From Terripilifer ovatus (lineage in GTDB: Bacteria > Pseudomonadota > Alphaproteobacteria > Rhizobiales > Beijerinckiaceae): 64,000 nt of DNA. A program made the translations under genes and the position numbers. Location of the stretch: NCBI GenBank assembly GCA_029222685.1, contig JARHVB010000008.1, positions 124,001 to 188,000 on the forward strand, in the 5' to 3' direction. The notes beneath the pieces are model-generated. The model saw only the letters and a program-made list of their open reading frames with translations, did no database searches and was not told where the DNA came from. Below are positions 8,568 through 17,342 of the stretch, one piece after another. The first letter of the stretch is position 1. Every line of letters begins with the position of its first letter.

Positions 8568-8810
8568 CTAACTCCCGCTCGCCGGCACGGAGTCACGAGA
8601 CAGTTGGCGGTCGTCAAACAGGTCGGCGATCTTTCGCGGTTTATAAGGGCCAGGCGAACCCCAGTCACCTTTGGCCGGCTGGCTCATCAGCTGTGAGCCG
8701 AGCGAAGCTGCTTCGGCTTCGTCCATCGTGACTTCGACCTTGGGCGCCCCTTCACATACCAGCGTCATAATGACCTGCGCACCCACGCGGCGCACTGTTA
8801 TCTCGGACAT
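8568..8810 (-). CDS. Hypothetical protein, tandem paralogue 2
   Basis: An 80-residue protein whose N-terminal half (MSEITVRRVG, VEVTMDEAEAASLGSQL) matches the neighbouring gene at 8811-9056 almost position by position. Its ATG at 8810 directly adjoins the TAG stop of that gene, so the two are translationally coupled duplicates. Function unknown; the conserved core looks like a short beta-strand plus helix unit. Confidence 0.55.
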   Translation of the reverse strand: MSEITVRRVGAQVIMTLVCEGAPKVEVTMDEAEAASLGSQLMSQPAKGDWGSPGPYKPRKIADLFDDRQLSRDSVPASGS

Positions 8811-9056
8811 CTAGGTGCCGTTCAGGCGACGGGCGACGAAGCGCCGGGCGCTTGCCCGTAAAGCCACTGGATCCATGATTGTCGGCGTCTCGGGTTTGTC
8901 CTGAAGCGCGATTGCATCGCCAGACATATCCAGAAGCAAGGTCCCAAGCGCCGACGCTTCCCCCTCATCCAGGGTCACTTCCACCCGAGAATTCGCATCA
9001 TCGGACAGGGTCACCTGGACCCGCCCACATCCGCGTTGCACGCTCATCTTGGACAC
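8811..9056 (-). CDS. Hypothetical protein, tandem paralogue 1
   Basis: An 81-residue protein with MSKMSVQRGCGRVQVTL at the N-terminus and VEVTLDEGEASALGTLL in the middle, clearly related to the next gene downstream. The C-terminal part is basic (ARRFVARRLN) and differs from the paralogue. First gene of a two-gene unit; no known domain. Confidence 0.55.
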   Translation of the reverse strand: MSKMSVQRGCGRVQVTLSDDANSRVEVTLDEGEASALGTLLLDMSGDAIALQDKPETPTIMDPVALRASARRFVARRLNGT

Positions 9057-9185
9057 CAGCCGCTCCCGGCACCGTCATCCCGTTGGTCTTTTGTCCAGAT
9101 TTCGATGATTCTCTCAAAATTTCCTAGTGCGTCCCTGAAGCGGTTCAATGGGATTCACAGGTTTCGCAGCGGAATAAGGCCCCCA

Positions 9186-9254
9186 ATGGCATCCCGCCCG
9201 GCTTACAATCCGAGAGATCCGGCAACGGGCAGCGGGATCATCTGCAAGGTTTAA
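9186..9254 (+). pseudogene. C-terminal fragment of the WYL-like gene
   Basis: The frame MASRPAYNPRDP..GIICKV to the TAA at 9254 repeats the last 23 residues of the gene at 6964-7263, and the DNA is clearly homologous (TACAATCCGA and GGCATCATCTGCAAGGTTT versus GGGATCATCTGCAAGGTTT). No upstream part of the gene is recognisable at 9060-9185. It is therefore a duplication remnant on the same strand, about 2 kb downstream. A short independent ORF cannot be excluded. Confidence 0.55.
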
Positions 9255-9267
9255 CAGGCTCGCCAGT

Positions 9268-9558
9268 TCATCCCGTGCCGTCGTCGCCTAGGATCGTGGG
9301 CTGCTCGGGATCCTGGTCGATCACGCCACCGGCGCTTCCATGGATTTCGACGAGCGCGCCTTCGTTTTGCACCATTCGTTCCACCGTCCCGTGAATGATC
9401 GCGATGGCGCCGGATTTGACAAGAACATTGCCTTTGACGGTTCCAAACAGCGCAAAGCGCGTGCCGGCGGTGACAGTCACATCGCCAGTCACAGTCCCGT
9501 GGAACTCACGATCGGTATCCACGATCAGATCACCTTCGACGTGTTCCATGTCGGCCAT
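9268..9558 (-). CDS. Small bactofilin-like / beta-solenoid protein
   Basis: A 96-residue protein built of short repeating beta units (GTVTGDVTVTAG, GTVKGNVLVKSG, IIHGTVERMV), as in polymer-forming bactofilin-like beta-helices. It is shorter than ordinary bactofilins and lacks a transmembrane segment. It is followed by the GlsB-type gene on the same strand. The assignment rests on repeat character alone. Confidence 0.45.
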   Translation of the reverse strand: MADMEHVEGDLIVDTDREFHGTVTGDVTVTAGTRFALFGTVKGNVLVKSGAIAIIHGTVERMVQNEGALVEIHGSAGGVIDQDPEQPTILGDDGTG

Positions 9559-9588
9559 GCCACCTCCTGCCGTTGAGATCCGATACGC

Positions 9589-9870
9589 CTACCTTTTTTG
9601 CCAGAGCCAGACCGTGAGCACCGCTCCAACGATCGCGGCCAAAAACAGGGTCAGCGGCGTCGGCAGAAGGCCGAGGATGACGGCGACATGATATCCGATA
9701 AACGAACCGGCAATCCCGACCAGGGCATAGGTTGAATCTCCAACGCCCGTCGCGCCGGCGGTCTTCCTGCGAAGCCAGCTTATGCCGAATCGGTTGAAAA
9801 GCAGGCCGACAGCAATTCCGATCGCAAGGACGACGATCAAATTCAGGATGGCGGATGTGACGATCGGCAT
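9589..9870 (-). CDS. GlsB/YeaQ/YmgE-family membrane protein
   Basis: A 93-residue integral membrane protein starting at ATG 9870 after GGAG. It has three hydrophobic segments (about residues 7-25, 45-65 and 68-88) with glycine-rich helices typical of the transglycosylase-associated / GlsB stress family (AGSFIGYHVAVILG). These small proteins are usually stress-induced. It lies downstream of bphO on the same strand. Confidence 0.6.
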   Translation of the reverse strand: MPIVTSAILNLIVVLAIGIAVGLLFNRFGISWLRRKTAGATGVGDSTYALVGIAGSFIGYHVAVILGLLPTPLTLFLAAIVGAVLTVWLWQKR

Positions 9871-9982
9871 TGGCGTCTCCGGCACTGCACAAAGAGACAT
9901 AGGGCGGGCCGGAAAAAAGCAATTCCCGGCCGCTCTTCCGGATACGAAATTTGGCCGCCGCCAAATCCGGATATTGAAGACG

Positions 9983-10576
9983 CTACCCTGGATATCCCGA
10001 CAGGCATTCCTCCGGTGGCGTTTGCGCCAGCCCGGGAGTCGCCAAACCCACCGCCTCCCTTGCGCATGCAAATGTGGCAATCGCGCCCTGCGCGGCCAAC
10101 TCCCTGTCGATGTTCGGTGCTTGGTCCAAAAGGGTCAGGAACGCCTTCCAGCCGCTGTCCGGGGCCGCCTGAACCGCCAGATGCCGGGCGCCATGGGTTG
10201 CAGTGAAACCCAGTGCAGCGGCACTTTTGATAATCAGCCTTGCGCCGAGGGCCGAACCTTCCAGCACATAAAGCAGGCCGATCAGCGATGACGTGCCGCC
10301 AGGCAAATCCAGGCGCGGCGGCGCGATGGCAGGCAGCCGGAGATCTGCAAGGTCGAGTTGCAGCAGCCCGGCAAGCCGGGTTGCCCGCCAATCGGCGAAA
10401 GCCGGTGGCAAGTCCGCGCTGCTATAGGCTTCGGCTGACGACCGGAATGCATGCATCGCTTGAACGTATCTCGCGTAAGCGGCAACATTCTCGATCGATC
10501 CGATCGCGCGATCCAGTTCGGCATGACACTGGGCGGTTTGCGCTCTGAGAAAAAACCGTAAGCTATCGGTCGTCAT
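9983..10576 (-). CDS. bphO: Bacteriophytochrome-associated heme oxygenase
   Basis: A 197-residue biliverdin-producing heme oxygenase. The proximal heme ligand is His18 in QTAQCHAELDRAIG, and the distal-helix glycine motif appears as YVLEGSALGARLI near residues 103-115. It would cleave heme to biliverdin IXa, the chromophore of the bacteriophytochrome encoded 88 bases upstream on the same strand, so the two form a photoreceptor operon. The gene is intact and of usual length for BphO. Confidence 0.85.
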   Translation of the reverse strand: MTTDSLRFFLRAQTAQCHAELDRAIGSIENVAAYARYVQAMHAFRSSAEAYSSADLPPAFADWRATRLAGLLQLDLADLRLPAIAPPRLDLPGGTSSLIGLLYVLEGSALGARLIIKSAAALGFTATHGARHLAVQAAPDSGWKAFLTLLDQAPNIDRELAAQGAIATFACAREAVGLATPGLAQTPPEECLSGYPG

Positions 10577-10664
10577 CGCCGGTTATCCATTGGGTCGGAG
10601 CATTCGAAGCAGCAAATGGCGGTCACGAAGGCATTCGGGAGGATCAAGCAGTTGCCTGGACATT

Positions 10665-13235
10665 CTAGCTTTCAGTCGAAAGTCCGAGCAGCGCCTCGAT
10701 AGCCCTTGCAAGATTATGGCTCGTGTAGGGTTTCTGCACGACGATTTTTCCCCGGTGCTCATCCGGTAGTTTCGCCTGCTCGCCGTACCCGGACGCAAAG
10801 AAGAACGGAGTACCGGCATCATGGAGACGATTGGCGATCCCGAAGCTTGTCTGATCCCCGAGATTGATATCCAGAATGGCAAAATCGATCTTCGTCTGGT
10901 CGAGAATGTCGTGAGCGGCTTCGGTAGTAGAAGCGACGGACAGGTCGGCTCCAAACCGCGTGAGAATGTCCTCCGCATCCAGCGCGATGATCAAACTGTC
11001 TTCCACGAGCAGAACCGATTGTCCCAGCAGGAAATCGGGCCGTGTCGGCGCGTGCGTCTGGCTCGGAGGGCCTGGAAGCTTCACGGCCGGACCTTTGAAA
11101 TTCCTTGGCGCGGAGATATGGCGAGAAGGAATGCAAAATTCGGCCCGCACGCCGGTCGGCTCGTAGTGTATCTCGGCCTTCCCGCCGAGATCATAGGGAA
11201 CGGACCGTTCGATGATGGTCGTCCCAAATCCTTTGCGTTTTGGCGGGGACACGATGGGCCCGCCAATTTCCTCCCAGGACAAGACAAGATCTTTGCCTTC
11301 GTTAAAATGCCATGAGATCCGTGCAATCCCGTCCCCCGAAAGACTGCCGTACTTGATCGAGTTCGTCACAAGCTCGTGGATCACCAGGGCCATCGTCGAA
11401 AACGCCTGAGGGTTGAGCAGCGCCGGCGGGCCTTCCGAAAGGATCATCCGCTCCTTTCCGGCAAGGAATGCGGACGACTCCGCGTCGATCAATGCCTGCA
11501 ACGGTGCAGGCCCCCAATGGTCGTCCGTGATCTGGTTGTGGGCTCTGGCGAGCGCGTGAATGCGGCCGTCGACAACTTTGACGAACTCTTTCACCTCGTC
11601 CGTGTCCGGCTGCGACTGTCGAATGAGTCCTCGAATAACACCTAGAATGTTGCGGACACGATGGTTGAGTTCGGCGATCAGCAGCTCCTGACGGGCGTTC
11701 GCCTGATGGCGCTGCGCGGCCGCCTCGTCGGCCAGGCGAAGCACGACTTCGATCAAGGTTGCCCGCAGGGTTTCGGCAATCCTTAGTTCCGATTGCGTGA
11801 ACGGCTTCGAACGGCCTTCGACGAGCTCAAGCCACTCGGCAAAGCTTTCGCGCGGCGTAAGTCTCGGCCCGTTGGGTCCATATTCGACCGGCTTGCGCGG
11901 ATCGCCGGCCCAGCGGACGGACTCGCGCATCTCGGAGCGAAATAGCACCACATAATCGCGCGGCGAGCGCGAGATAGGGATGGCCAGAAGTCCTGCCGCC
12001 TCCTTGGCAAAGTGATCTGACCGGTCGATCAGAGAGCCGATCCTGTCCGTCGCGAAGACCTTGCCAGCGGCGGTGCCGTTCAGAGCGCGCACAATGCGTC
12101 TGAAATCATCGGTGGGAGGCGTAAGGCCGGAAAAGGCATAGTTTCCGTTGATCCACACGCCCACCCCGTCAGCCGGAATGGTACTGGTCAGAATATCGCC
12201 CAGCCAATCCGGATCGTTGAGCAGGGTTTCATCCGAAGCGACGGCGCCGAGCAACTGATCCGAAATGTCGCGCGCTCGACGCTCATATTCCACCATCGCG
12301 CGCCGTTCGCGACTTTCAAGCCGCATCGAGAACATCTGCGCGAAAAGCTCGCAAATGGAGCGTCGCTCGAAAGTCGGTGCGCGCGGCGTGTAATGATGAC
12401 ACGCAAACATGCCCCAAAGCTCGCCATCGACCAGGATTGAGATCGAAAGTGACGCCTGAACCCCCATGTTCTTCAGATATTCGACGTGAATCGGCGAGAC
12501 CGAGCGCAGAACCGAAAGCGACAGATCGAGCGGCCTGCCATGCGCGTCGAGGCTCGGGAAAATTTCGACAGGCGTGGAATTCACGTCACGAATGAGACGG
12601 ATCAGGTTGCGCTTATAAAGCTCCCGCGCCTGTTTTGGGATATCGCTGGCCGGGTAGTGCAGCCCCAGGAACGAGCCGATGCCGGGCTTGCATGATTCGG
12701 CGATGACTTCGCCGGCGCCGTCGGCGTCGAACTTGTAAACCATCACCCGGTCGTATTCGAGGAGCGCCCGCACCTGGCGGGCGCCCTCCCGATAGAACGC
12801 CGCCAGATCGGCTCGACTGTCGAGGCGCGCGATCAGGCCACGCACCGTGCTGGTCGCGTCGCCGTTATGCTCGTGGCCCGGTTCGGCTTCGATGACGATT
12901 TGGCTACCGGAAAAATGCACCGCGATGTCGAATGGCCGGCCGCCCTCCCTCAGCCTCGCACCGAACCATCGCTCGATCGTATCCGGGCTGCCGATGCGCG
13001 CCACGCGATTGCGCAGCTCGTGGATCATCCCGGCGGGAAAATAATCCGACAACAAATTGCCGATCATCGATTCCGGCTCAAAGCCCAGATATTGCTGGAT
13101 GTTGAGCGAGACACGCGCAACGAACCAGTCCCGGCTCACCGCAATGAGGAAACCGACCGGCTGAATGGCGCCAAGAAGATGAATAGGTTCACGATCGCAA
13201 TTGGTTAGATCGACCTGGATAGTGCTGTCCGGCAT
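10665..13235 (-). CDS. bphP: Bacteriophytochrome hybrid histidine kinase (PAS-GAF-PHY-HWE kinase-receiver)
   Basis: An 856-residue red/far-red photoreceptor. Residues 1-130 are the PAS domain with the biliverdin-binding Cys13 (LTNCDREPIHLLGAIQPVG). The GAF domain (about 140-310) carries the PASDIP motif, and the PHY domain spans about 320-510. The kinase core is of the HWE/HisKA_2 type with phospho-acceptor His525 in AELNHRVRN, followed by an ATPase domain. A C-terminal receiver (about 735-856) has the acceptor Asp789 in FAILDINLG and a KPY motif. This layout is known from Agrobacterium Agp2-type phytochromes. Ground state (Pr or Pfr) cannot be read from sequence. It is first in an operon with bphO and is flanked upstream by the phage portal gene. 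Confidence 0.93.
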   Translation of the reverse strand: MPDSTIQVDLTNCDREPIHLLGAIQPVGFLIAVSRDWFVARVSLNIQQYLGFEPESMIGNLLSDYFPAGMIHELRNRVARIGSPDTIERWFGARLREGGRPFDIAVHFSGSQIVIEAEPGHEHNGDATSTVRGLIARLDSRADLAAFYREGARQVRALLEYDRVMVYKFDADGAGEVIAESCKPGIGSFLGLHYPASDIPKQARELYKRNLIRLIRDVNSTPVEIFPSLDAHGRPLDLSLSVLRSVSPIHVEYLKNMGVQASLSISILVDGELWGMFACHHYTPRAPTFERRSICELFAQMFSMRLESRERRAMVEYERRARDISDQLLGAVASDETLLNDPDWLGDILTSTIPADGVGVWINGNYAFSGLTPPTDDFRRIVRALNGTAAGKVFATDRIGSLIDRSDHFAKEAAGLLAIPISRSPRDYVVLFRSEMRESVRWAGDPRKPVEYGPNGPRLTPRESFAEWLELVEGRSKPFTQSELRIAETLRATLIEVVLRLADEAAAQRHQANARQELLIAELNHRVRNILGVIRGLIRQSQPDTDEVKEFVKVVDGRIHALARAHNQITDDHWGPAPLQALIDAESSAFLAGKERMILSEGPPALLNPQAFSTMALVIHELVTNSIKYGSLSGDGIARISWHFNEGKDLVLSWEEIGGPIVSPPKRKGFGTTIIERSVPYDLGGKAEIHYEPTGVRAEFCIPSRHISAPRNFKGPAVKLPGPPSQTHAPTRPDFLLGQSVLLVEDSLIIALDAEDILTRFGADLSVASTTEAAHDILDQTKIDFAILDINLGDQTSFGIANRLHDAGTPFFFASGYGEQAKLPDEHRGKIVVQKPYTSHNLARAIEALLGLSTES

Positions 13236-13349
13236 TCGAAGTCTTGGCCTTGCTCAGGTATTTTCGGACTCCGTTATGCCACATAACGTCGCGCACGCAG
13301 AAGCTGATCTAGGTCGGAGAGACGTAAAGGCAACATTTTCAAGCAGAAA
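13236..13349 (-). other. Junction between bphP and the phage portal gene
   Basis: A spacer of 114 bases separates the bphP start from the portal stop. It must hold the bphP promoter or read-through from the phage operon, since both genes are on the minus strand. I see no clear terminator, attachment site or IS end. It marks the right junction of the inserted block. Confidence 0.5.
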
Positions 13350-14612
13350 TTATGCACTCAGAGCGGGATACACGCCGTCCTCAACCAGTTGCGACATCAC
13401 GCCCCGGGTCAGCGCCCCCTCATCGATCAACCCTGTCGCATGCAACGCCCTGGTCGCCTGCGCCTTCTTCAAGGCGTTCTCCGCCTTCTGCGTCGGCGTT
13501 TCCTGCCAAAGCGGGTTGAAGCTGAAAAAAGCTCCGTGCGGCACGTCTATTCCCTCGGAGGCAAAGACGATCCTGTCACACCGCTCCAGCGGATCGCGCA
13601 GGCTCGTCTCCTGCCGCGCCTCGATCATGTCGTAATAGTTGCGCAGGTCGCTCTCGCCGGTCGCCTGCAGACCAGCCGGGGTCTGGCCCAACAGGCGGGT
13701 GGCCGGGATATCCGCGGCCCCTGAGACCTCCTGCATGATGCGGATGTGGATGTCCGACAGGCCGGCGAAATTCAGCGTCTTCTGGTCATACTCCTCACCC
13801 TCGCCGAGCAGCAGCATGTTATTGACGCTCTTCAGGCTCGCGGCGAGGGCGAAGCGCTTGCGGATCTTGTCTTCCCCGCCGGGCGTCGACAGCAGCGCGC
13901 CGAGATCGGCGATCTTCACCACGTCGAGTTTTGCTTCCAGCACCAGCGAGGCGATAACCGAGGTGATCGAGCCTGCCGTCACCAGCGTATCGAGAATGGA
14001 GGTGAACACGCTGTCGCCCCAGGCTGTGAGGCCGCGCGACGCATTGGGCGGCAGCTCGACGCCGGTGAAGGGAATGACGCGCGAGGCATGCACGTCGACA
14101 GAGGACGTCATATTGCCGGGGACCGCCGGCGTGAACGTATAGAGGCTCGGCTGGCCGAAGCGCGGCGAGTTGAAATCCGTCTCCCACTCCTTGACGATGA
14201 GGGTCGGCGACACCGCCAGATGCAGGAATTGCAGATCGCCCTGCGCCATCTGCTCAACGTCGAGCGGCTCATCCGGCCGGCCGGATTTCGTGCCGATGAT
14301 GATGGCCGAGGCGCCGAACAGCCGTGCCCAGCGCAAGGCCTCCGACATCTTGGCGCGCACATCGAATTTCCGCTCCGCCGCCTCGATGCGATCGACCAGC
14401 CCGCTTTCCGCGTGCCAGGTGCGCCAGCAGCGCGTCATGTCGTCGACGGGAACATCGACGATCTTGCGGCCGAGCCAGCTCGAACGATAGATGTTCTCGA
14501 GTTCGATATTGCTCTGATAGCGCACCGCATAGGTCCAGGCGCTCGCCTTGTCCTTCGGCGTGCCGAGCTCGGCGACGACATTCTGCAACCCGTCGTTGGC
14601 GTTCATATTCAT
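13350..14612 (-). CDS. Phage portal protein (DUF1073 family)
   Basis: A 420-residue portal, the dodecameric ring through which DNA enters the head. The start is ATG 14612, which overlaps the terminase stop in an ATGA, so the long upstream extension of the frame to 15314 is not coding. Family features include ENIYRSSWLGRKIVDVPVDDMTRCWR near residue 40, WARLFGASAIIIG near 95 and LLGQTPAGLQATGESD near 310. Databases now also label this family by similarity to anti-CBASS Acb1; gene order supports a portal. Confidence 0.85.
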   Translation of the reverse strand: MNMNANDGLQNVVAELGTPKDKASAWTYAVRYQSNIELENIYRSSWLGRKIVDVPVDDMTRCWRTWHAESGLVDRIEAAERKFDVRAKMSEALRWARLFGASAIIIGTKSGRPDEPLDVEQMAQGDLQFLHLAVSPTLIVKEWETDFNSPRFGQPSLYTFTPAVPGNMTSSVDVHASRVIPFTGVELPPNASRGLTAWGDSVFTSILDTLVTAGSITSVIASLVLEAKLDVVKIADLGALLSTPGGEDKIRKRFALAASLKSVNNMLLLGEGEEYDQKTLNFAGLSDIHIRIMQEVSGAADIPATRLLGQTPAGLQATGESDLRNYYDMIEARQETSLRDPLERCDRIVFASEGIDVPHGAFFSFNPLWQETPTQKAENALKKAQATRALHATGLIDEGALTRGVMSQLVEDGVYPALSA

Positions 14613-16156
14613 AGGGCATCCATGAGGCTGCGGCGCGGCTCGACGAAGGTGAGCATCAGCGCGTCGGCGTGGTCGGGACTGGCGATGCCGCGCTGGCGCA
14701 GCGATTGTTTTTTCTCGATGACGATCCGGCCACGCTCGTTGCGCTCCCACGTCACCAGCGAGAGCTGCAGCGCCAGCGCATCGCTGTCGGCATCGCCCGA
14801 AGGCAAAGCCATTAGATCGGTTGGGGCGTGCTCCCTGCCGCCCTCTCGTCGCTGCAGGAACAGCATATGCTCGTGACTGCGCTTCAAGGCCTCGCGGCAA
14901 AGCCACCAGAGTTCGGCTTTCAGGTTGCCGAACATCTCCTGCGAGGTGCGCCCGTCCGGCCAGCGTCGGCTCGAAGGCGCATCGCCGGTATTGATGGGGA
15001 TGACGCTCAACGCGTCGTCCGGCCGTTTCATCAAGGTCGATGCAACGCCGGCGCCCACGCCCGGCGCATCGAAACCGAGACGATGCGCCTGGCAGGTGCG
15101 CGCGATGTCGAGCGCCCATAACGCCGTATCGGTTGTGTCGGGCGCGTGGCGCGACAACGGCCGGTCGACGATGGGACCCCGCCGCACAATGGCGACGGAC
15201 TTCGCCTTGCCGGCGCCGACATCGAGCCCGACCACCACGTCGTGGCCGGCGCTCAGGCGCGGCTCCATGGCCGCCAGATGCCTGGCGCTCTCGACCCAGG
15301 CGGCGGGGATGCATACGCCCTCCACCGACGCCGAATAGTCGATGTCATATTCGCTAGCCCAGCTGGCGGGATCGGAAAGGCTCAGCCTCTTCGCCAGCGC
15401 CCAGGCTTCATCCTTGCGCGGATCGTCGCGCCAGTGCAGCCGCGCAACCTGGTGCGGTTTCAGGATCGAATGCCGCTTGCGGGCGAAGAGATTGCCCATG
15501 CCGTTGACGGACGACACCCAGATCACGCAATCGGTGTTGCCCGACAGCGCCTTCTCAACCGTCTCGGCATTCGGCACGAAGGCCGCCTCGTCGATGAAGT
15601 AGACGGAAGAGCGGCCGCCCCGCCCCATATCGTCGCCGCCCTCGCCCGAGATCACGGCACCCGTCTGCGGATTGACCAGACGCATGTAATGATCGTGCTG
15701 GGACCAGGCGAAGCCTTCCGGCAGCATGTTTGCCGGCAGCCGTCGCAACATGATCCGCAGCTTGGCGAATATGCTGTCGGGATTGTCCTTCTTGTCGACG
15801 TAATCGACCTTGCGTGAACCGAAGGTCGCCTTGAAGCCGGGCGTAAACAGCCATTGATGCAGCGCTACGGCCGCGCAGATATAGGTAACGCCGGTGTCCC
15901 GGCTCTTCTCGATCAGCCCTTCCTCCGCGGCACGCAACCGCTCCAGCAGCCACAGCGCAATCTCGCGCTGCCGCGGCCAGAGCTTGAAGCGCACATAGGC
16001 GCCGCCACTCTGGCCGACCAGGCGGGGATCATAGGTCCAAAGATAATGGTCTGACCAATGCAGAATATCCCTGGCACAACGCGCCAATTCAACTTCAAAC
16101 GTTCTGCGTCTTGCAATCTCAGCCCTGCGTGCCTTCTCCGCCGCGATCGCCGCCAT
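14609..16156 (-). CDS. Phage terminase large subunit
   Basis: A 515-residue DNA-packaging motor. The ATPase has an atypical Walker A (EKSRDTGVT near residue 85) and a Walker B with catalytic glutamate (VYFIDEAAF near 180). The C-terminal RNase H-like nuclease starts at VVGLDVGAGKAKS near residue 260, with a second acidic cluster near the C-terminus (ASPDHADAL). The chosen ATG 16156 overlaps the small-subunit gene by 38 bases; the frame extends to 16264 but lies inside that gene. Confidence 0.88.
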   Translation of the reverse strand: MAAIAAEKARRAEIARRRTFEVELARCARDILHWSDHYLWTYDPRLVGQSGGAYVRFKLWPRQREIALWLLERLRAAEEGLIEKSRDTGVTYICAAVALHQWLFTPGFKATFGSRKVDYVDKKDNPDSIFAKLRIMLRRLPANMLPEGFAWSQHDHYMRLVNPQTGAVISGEGGDDMGRGGRSSVYFIDEAAFVPNAETVEKALSGNTDCVIWVSSVNGMGNLFARKRHSILKPHQVARLHWRDDPRKDEAWALAKRLSLSDPASWASEYDIDYSASVEGVCIPAAWVESARHLAAMEPRLSAGHDVVVGLDVGAGKAKSVAIVRRGPIVDRPLSRHAPDTTDTALWALDIARTCQAHRLGFDAPGVGAGVASTLMKRPDDALSVIPINTGDAPSSRRWPDGRTSQEMFGNLKAELWWLCREALKRSHEHMLFLQRREGGREHAPTDLMALPSGDADSDALALQLSLVTWERNERGRIVIEKKQSLRQRGIASPDHADALMLTFVEPRRSLMDAL

Positions 16157-16595
16157 CAGCAGGGCCGGCGGCGGCAAGCGGACCAAAAATGGCTTCAAGC
16201 GTGGCAAGCTGCGCATCCGTTGCGTGAGAGAGATCGAATATCTGAAGGCCGTCGTCGTGCGCACCGGTTGATTTCGGCGGTTCCTGCAATTTCGCCTTTC
16301 CCATGATGGCCGAGATGGCGGCGCTGGTCTGGCCTTCTTTCATTGCTTTGAGGCGTGCCAGCTCCAGTTCCGCGAGTAGGCTTTCGACAGTCGCCGCGGC
16401 GGGTGTGTCCGCGGCCGCAACTGGATGTGATTGCAGCTCGCGCAGCCGTACTTCAATGGCGCTGCTGCCGCGCAGCTTTGCTGCATTGCCGGCGTGGTCC
16501 ATATAGCCGGCATCGACATAAGCGGCGCGTACCGGCTTTCCCTTCGCCACTGCCTGCGCGAACATTTCATGCTTGCGATTTTTCAAGGCTGGCAT
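16119..16595 (-). CDS. Phage terminase small subunit
   Basis: A 158-residue DNA-recognition subunit. Residues 1-55 (NRKHEMFAQAVAKGKPVRAAYVDAGY) form the helix-turn-helix typical of terminase small subunits, followed by a helical oligomerisation region (ESLLAELELARLKAMKEG). It overlaps the large subunit by 38 bases. Upstream of it the prophage is interrupted by a two-gene host-like block. Confidence 0.75.
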   Translation of the reverse strand: MPALKNRKHEMFAQAVAKGKPVRAAYVDAGYMDHAGNAAKLRGSSAIEVRLRELQSHPVAAADTPAAATVESLLAELELARLKAMKEGQTSAAISAIMGKAKLQEPPKSTGAHDDGLQIFDLSHATDAQLATLEAIFGPLAAAGPADGGDRGGEGTQG

Positions 16596-16810
16596 GTGTC
16601 AATCACATCTCGATAAGGGTTTGCGAAGAGAGGAAAGGCACCAAGAGGGCCAACTGTCTGCCACCATTCTCATTTTAGCCTCATTCCCGCCGCATCGGCC
16701 CGCGAATGTGGCGGAACCATATAGCTTTGCCGGAATTCACGAAGAGCGGATGTTCAACCCCTCTTTAAGGATTGGGCAATCAGGGTAGCGTAAGAAAAGA
16801 GGAGGCAGAA

Positions 16811-17284
16811 ATGATCCGGGTCAGTTCGTTTAGCATCAAGAAACTCACTATCGCCGCGGCCATCGTCGGCGGCGCGGCGGGCCTCGCCGGGTGCGCACCC
16901 TATGGCGGCGCCGGCTATGGCTATTACGGTCCATCGGCTGGCGTTTATACCGACTATGGCTACGGCTATGGATACGGCGGCGGATATTACGGTGGTGGAT
17001 ATTACGGCGGCCGTTACGGCCGCTATCGTCCGGCCTATTACGGCGGCTATCGCCCCGGTCACATCAGACCCGGCGGCTATCCCAGGCCCGGCGGCGGTTA
17101 CAGCGGCCCGGTCCTCGGCGCCGGCGGTGGTGGCGCGGGCGCAGCCATGCCGGGCCGCGCTGCGTTCGGAGGTGGCGGCCGCGGATTCGGCGGCGGTGGC
17201 GGCGCTGCCATCGGCGGTGGCCGCTCGTTCGGAGGCGGTGGTGGTACTGCCGCCGGTGGCGTTCACCGCGGGCTTGGCCAATAG
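16811..17284 (+). CDS. Gly/Tyr-rich putative lipoprotein
   Basis: A 157-residue exported protein; ATG 16811 has a strong AGGAGG upstream. A positively charged start and hydrophobic segment end in the lipobox GLAGC at about residue 29, predicting lipid attachment. The rest is low-complexity Gly/Tyr repeats (YGYGYGGGYYGG) and then Gly/Ala-rich. It is opposite in strand to the phage genes and is followed by its own terminator, so it looks like a host gene inside the prophage span. Function unknown. Confidence 0.65.
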   Translation: MIRVSSFSIKKLTIAAAIVGGAAGLAGCAPYGGAGYGYYGPSAGVYTDYGYGYGYGGGYYGGGYYGGRYGRYRPAYYGGYRPGHIRPGGYPRPGGGYSGPVLGAGGGGAGAAMPGRAAFGGGGRGFGGGGGAAIGGGRSFGGGGGTAAGGVHRGLGQ

Positions 17285-17307
17285 CAATCAGGCAATCGGA
17301 TAAATCA

Positions 17308-17341
17308 AAGCGCCCGCAGCAAAAGTTGCGGACGCTTTTTT
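17308..17341 (+). terminator. Rho-independent terminator of the Gly/Tyr-rich gene
   Basis: Stem AGCGCCCGCAGC / GTTGCGGACGCT with one mismatch and an AAAA loop is followed by six or more T residues. It lies 24 bases after the stop codon. Confidence 0.85.
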
Positions 17342-17342
17342 A

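Noticed and set aside
13350..14612. Anti-CBASS (Acb1) function of the DUF1073 protein
   Set aside because: The family name in databases reflects distant similarity. Position between terminase and head genes and the length fit a portal; the Acb1 catalytic His pairs were not identified.
14613..15314. N-terminal extension of the portal frame
   Set aside because: Arg-rich sequence that overlaps the terminase gene in another frame; the ATGA overlap at 14609-14612 marks the true start.
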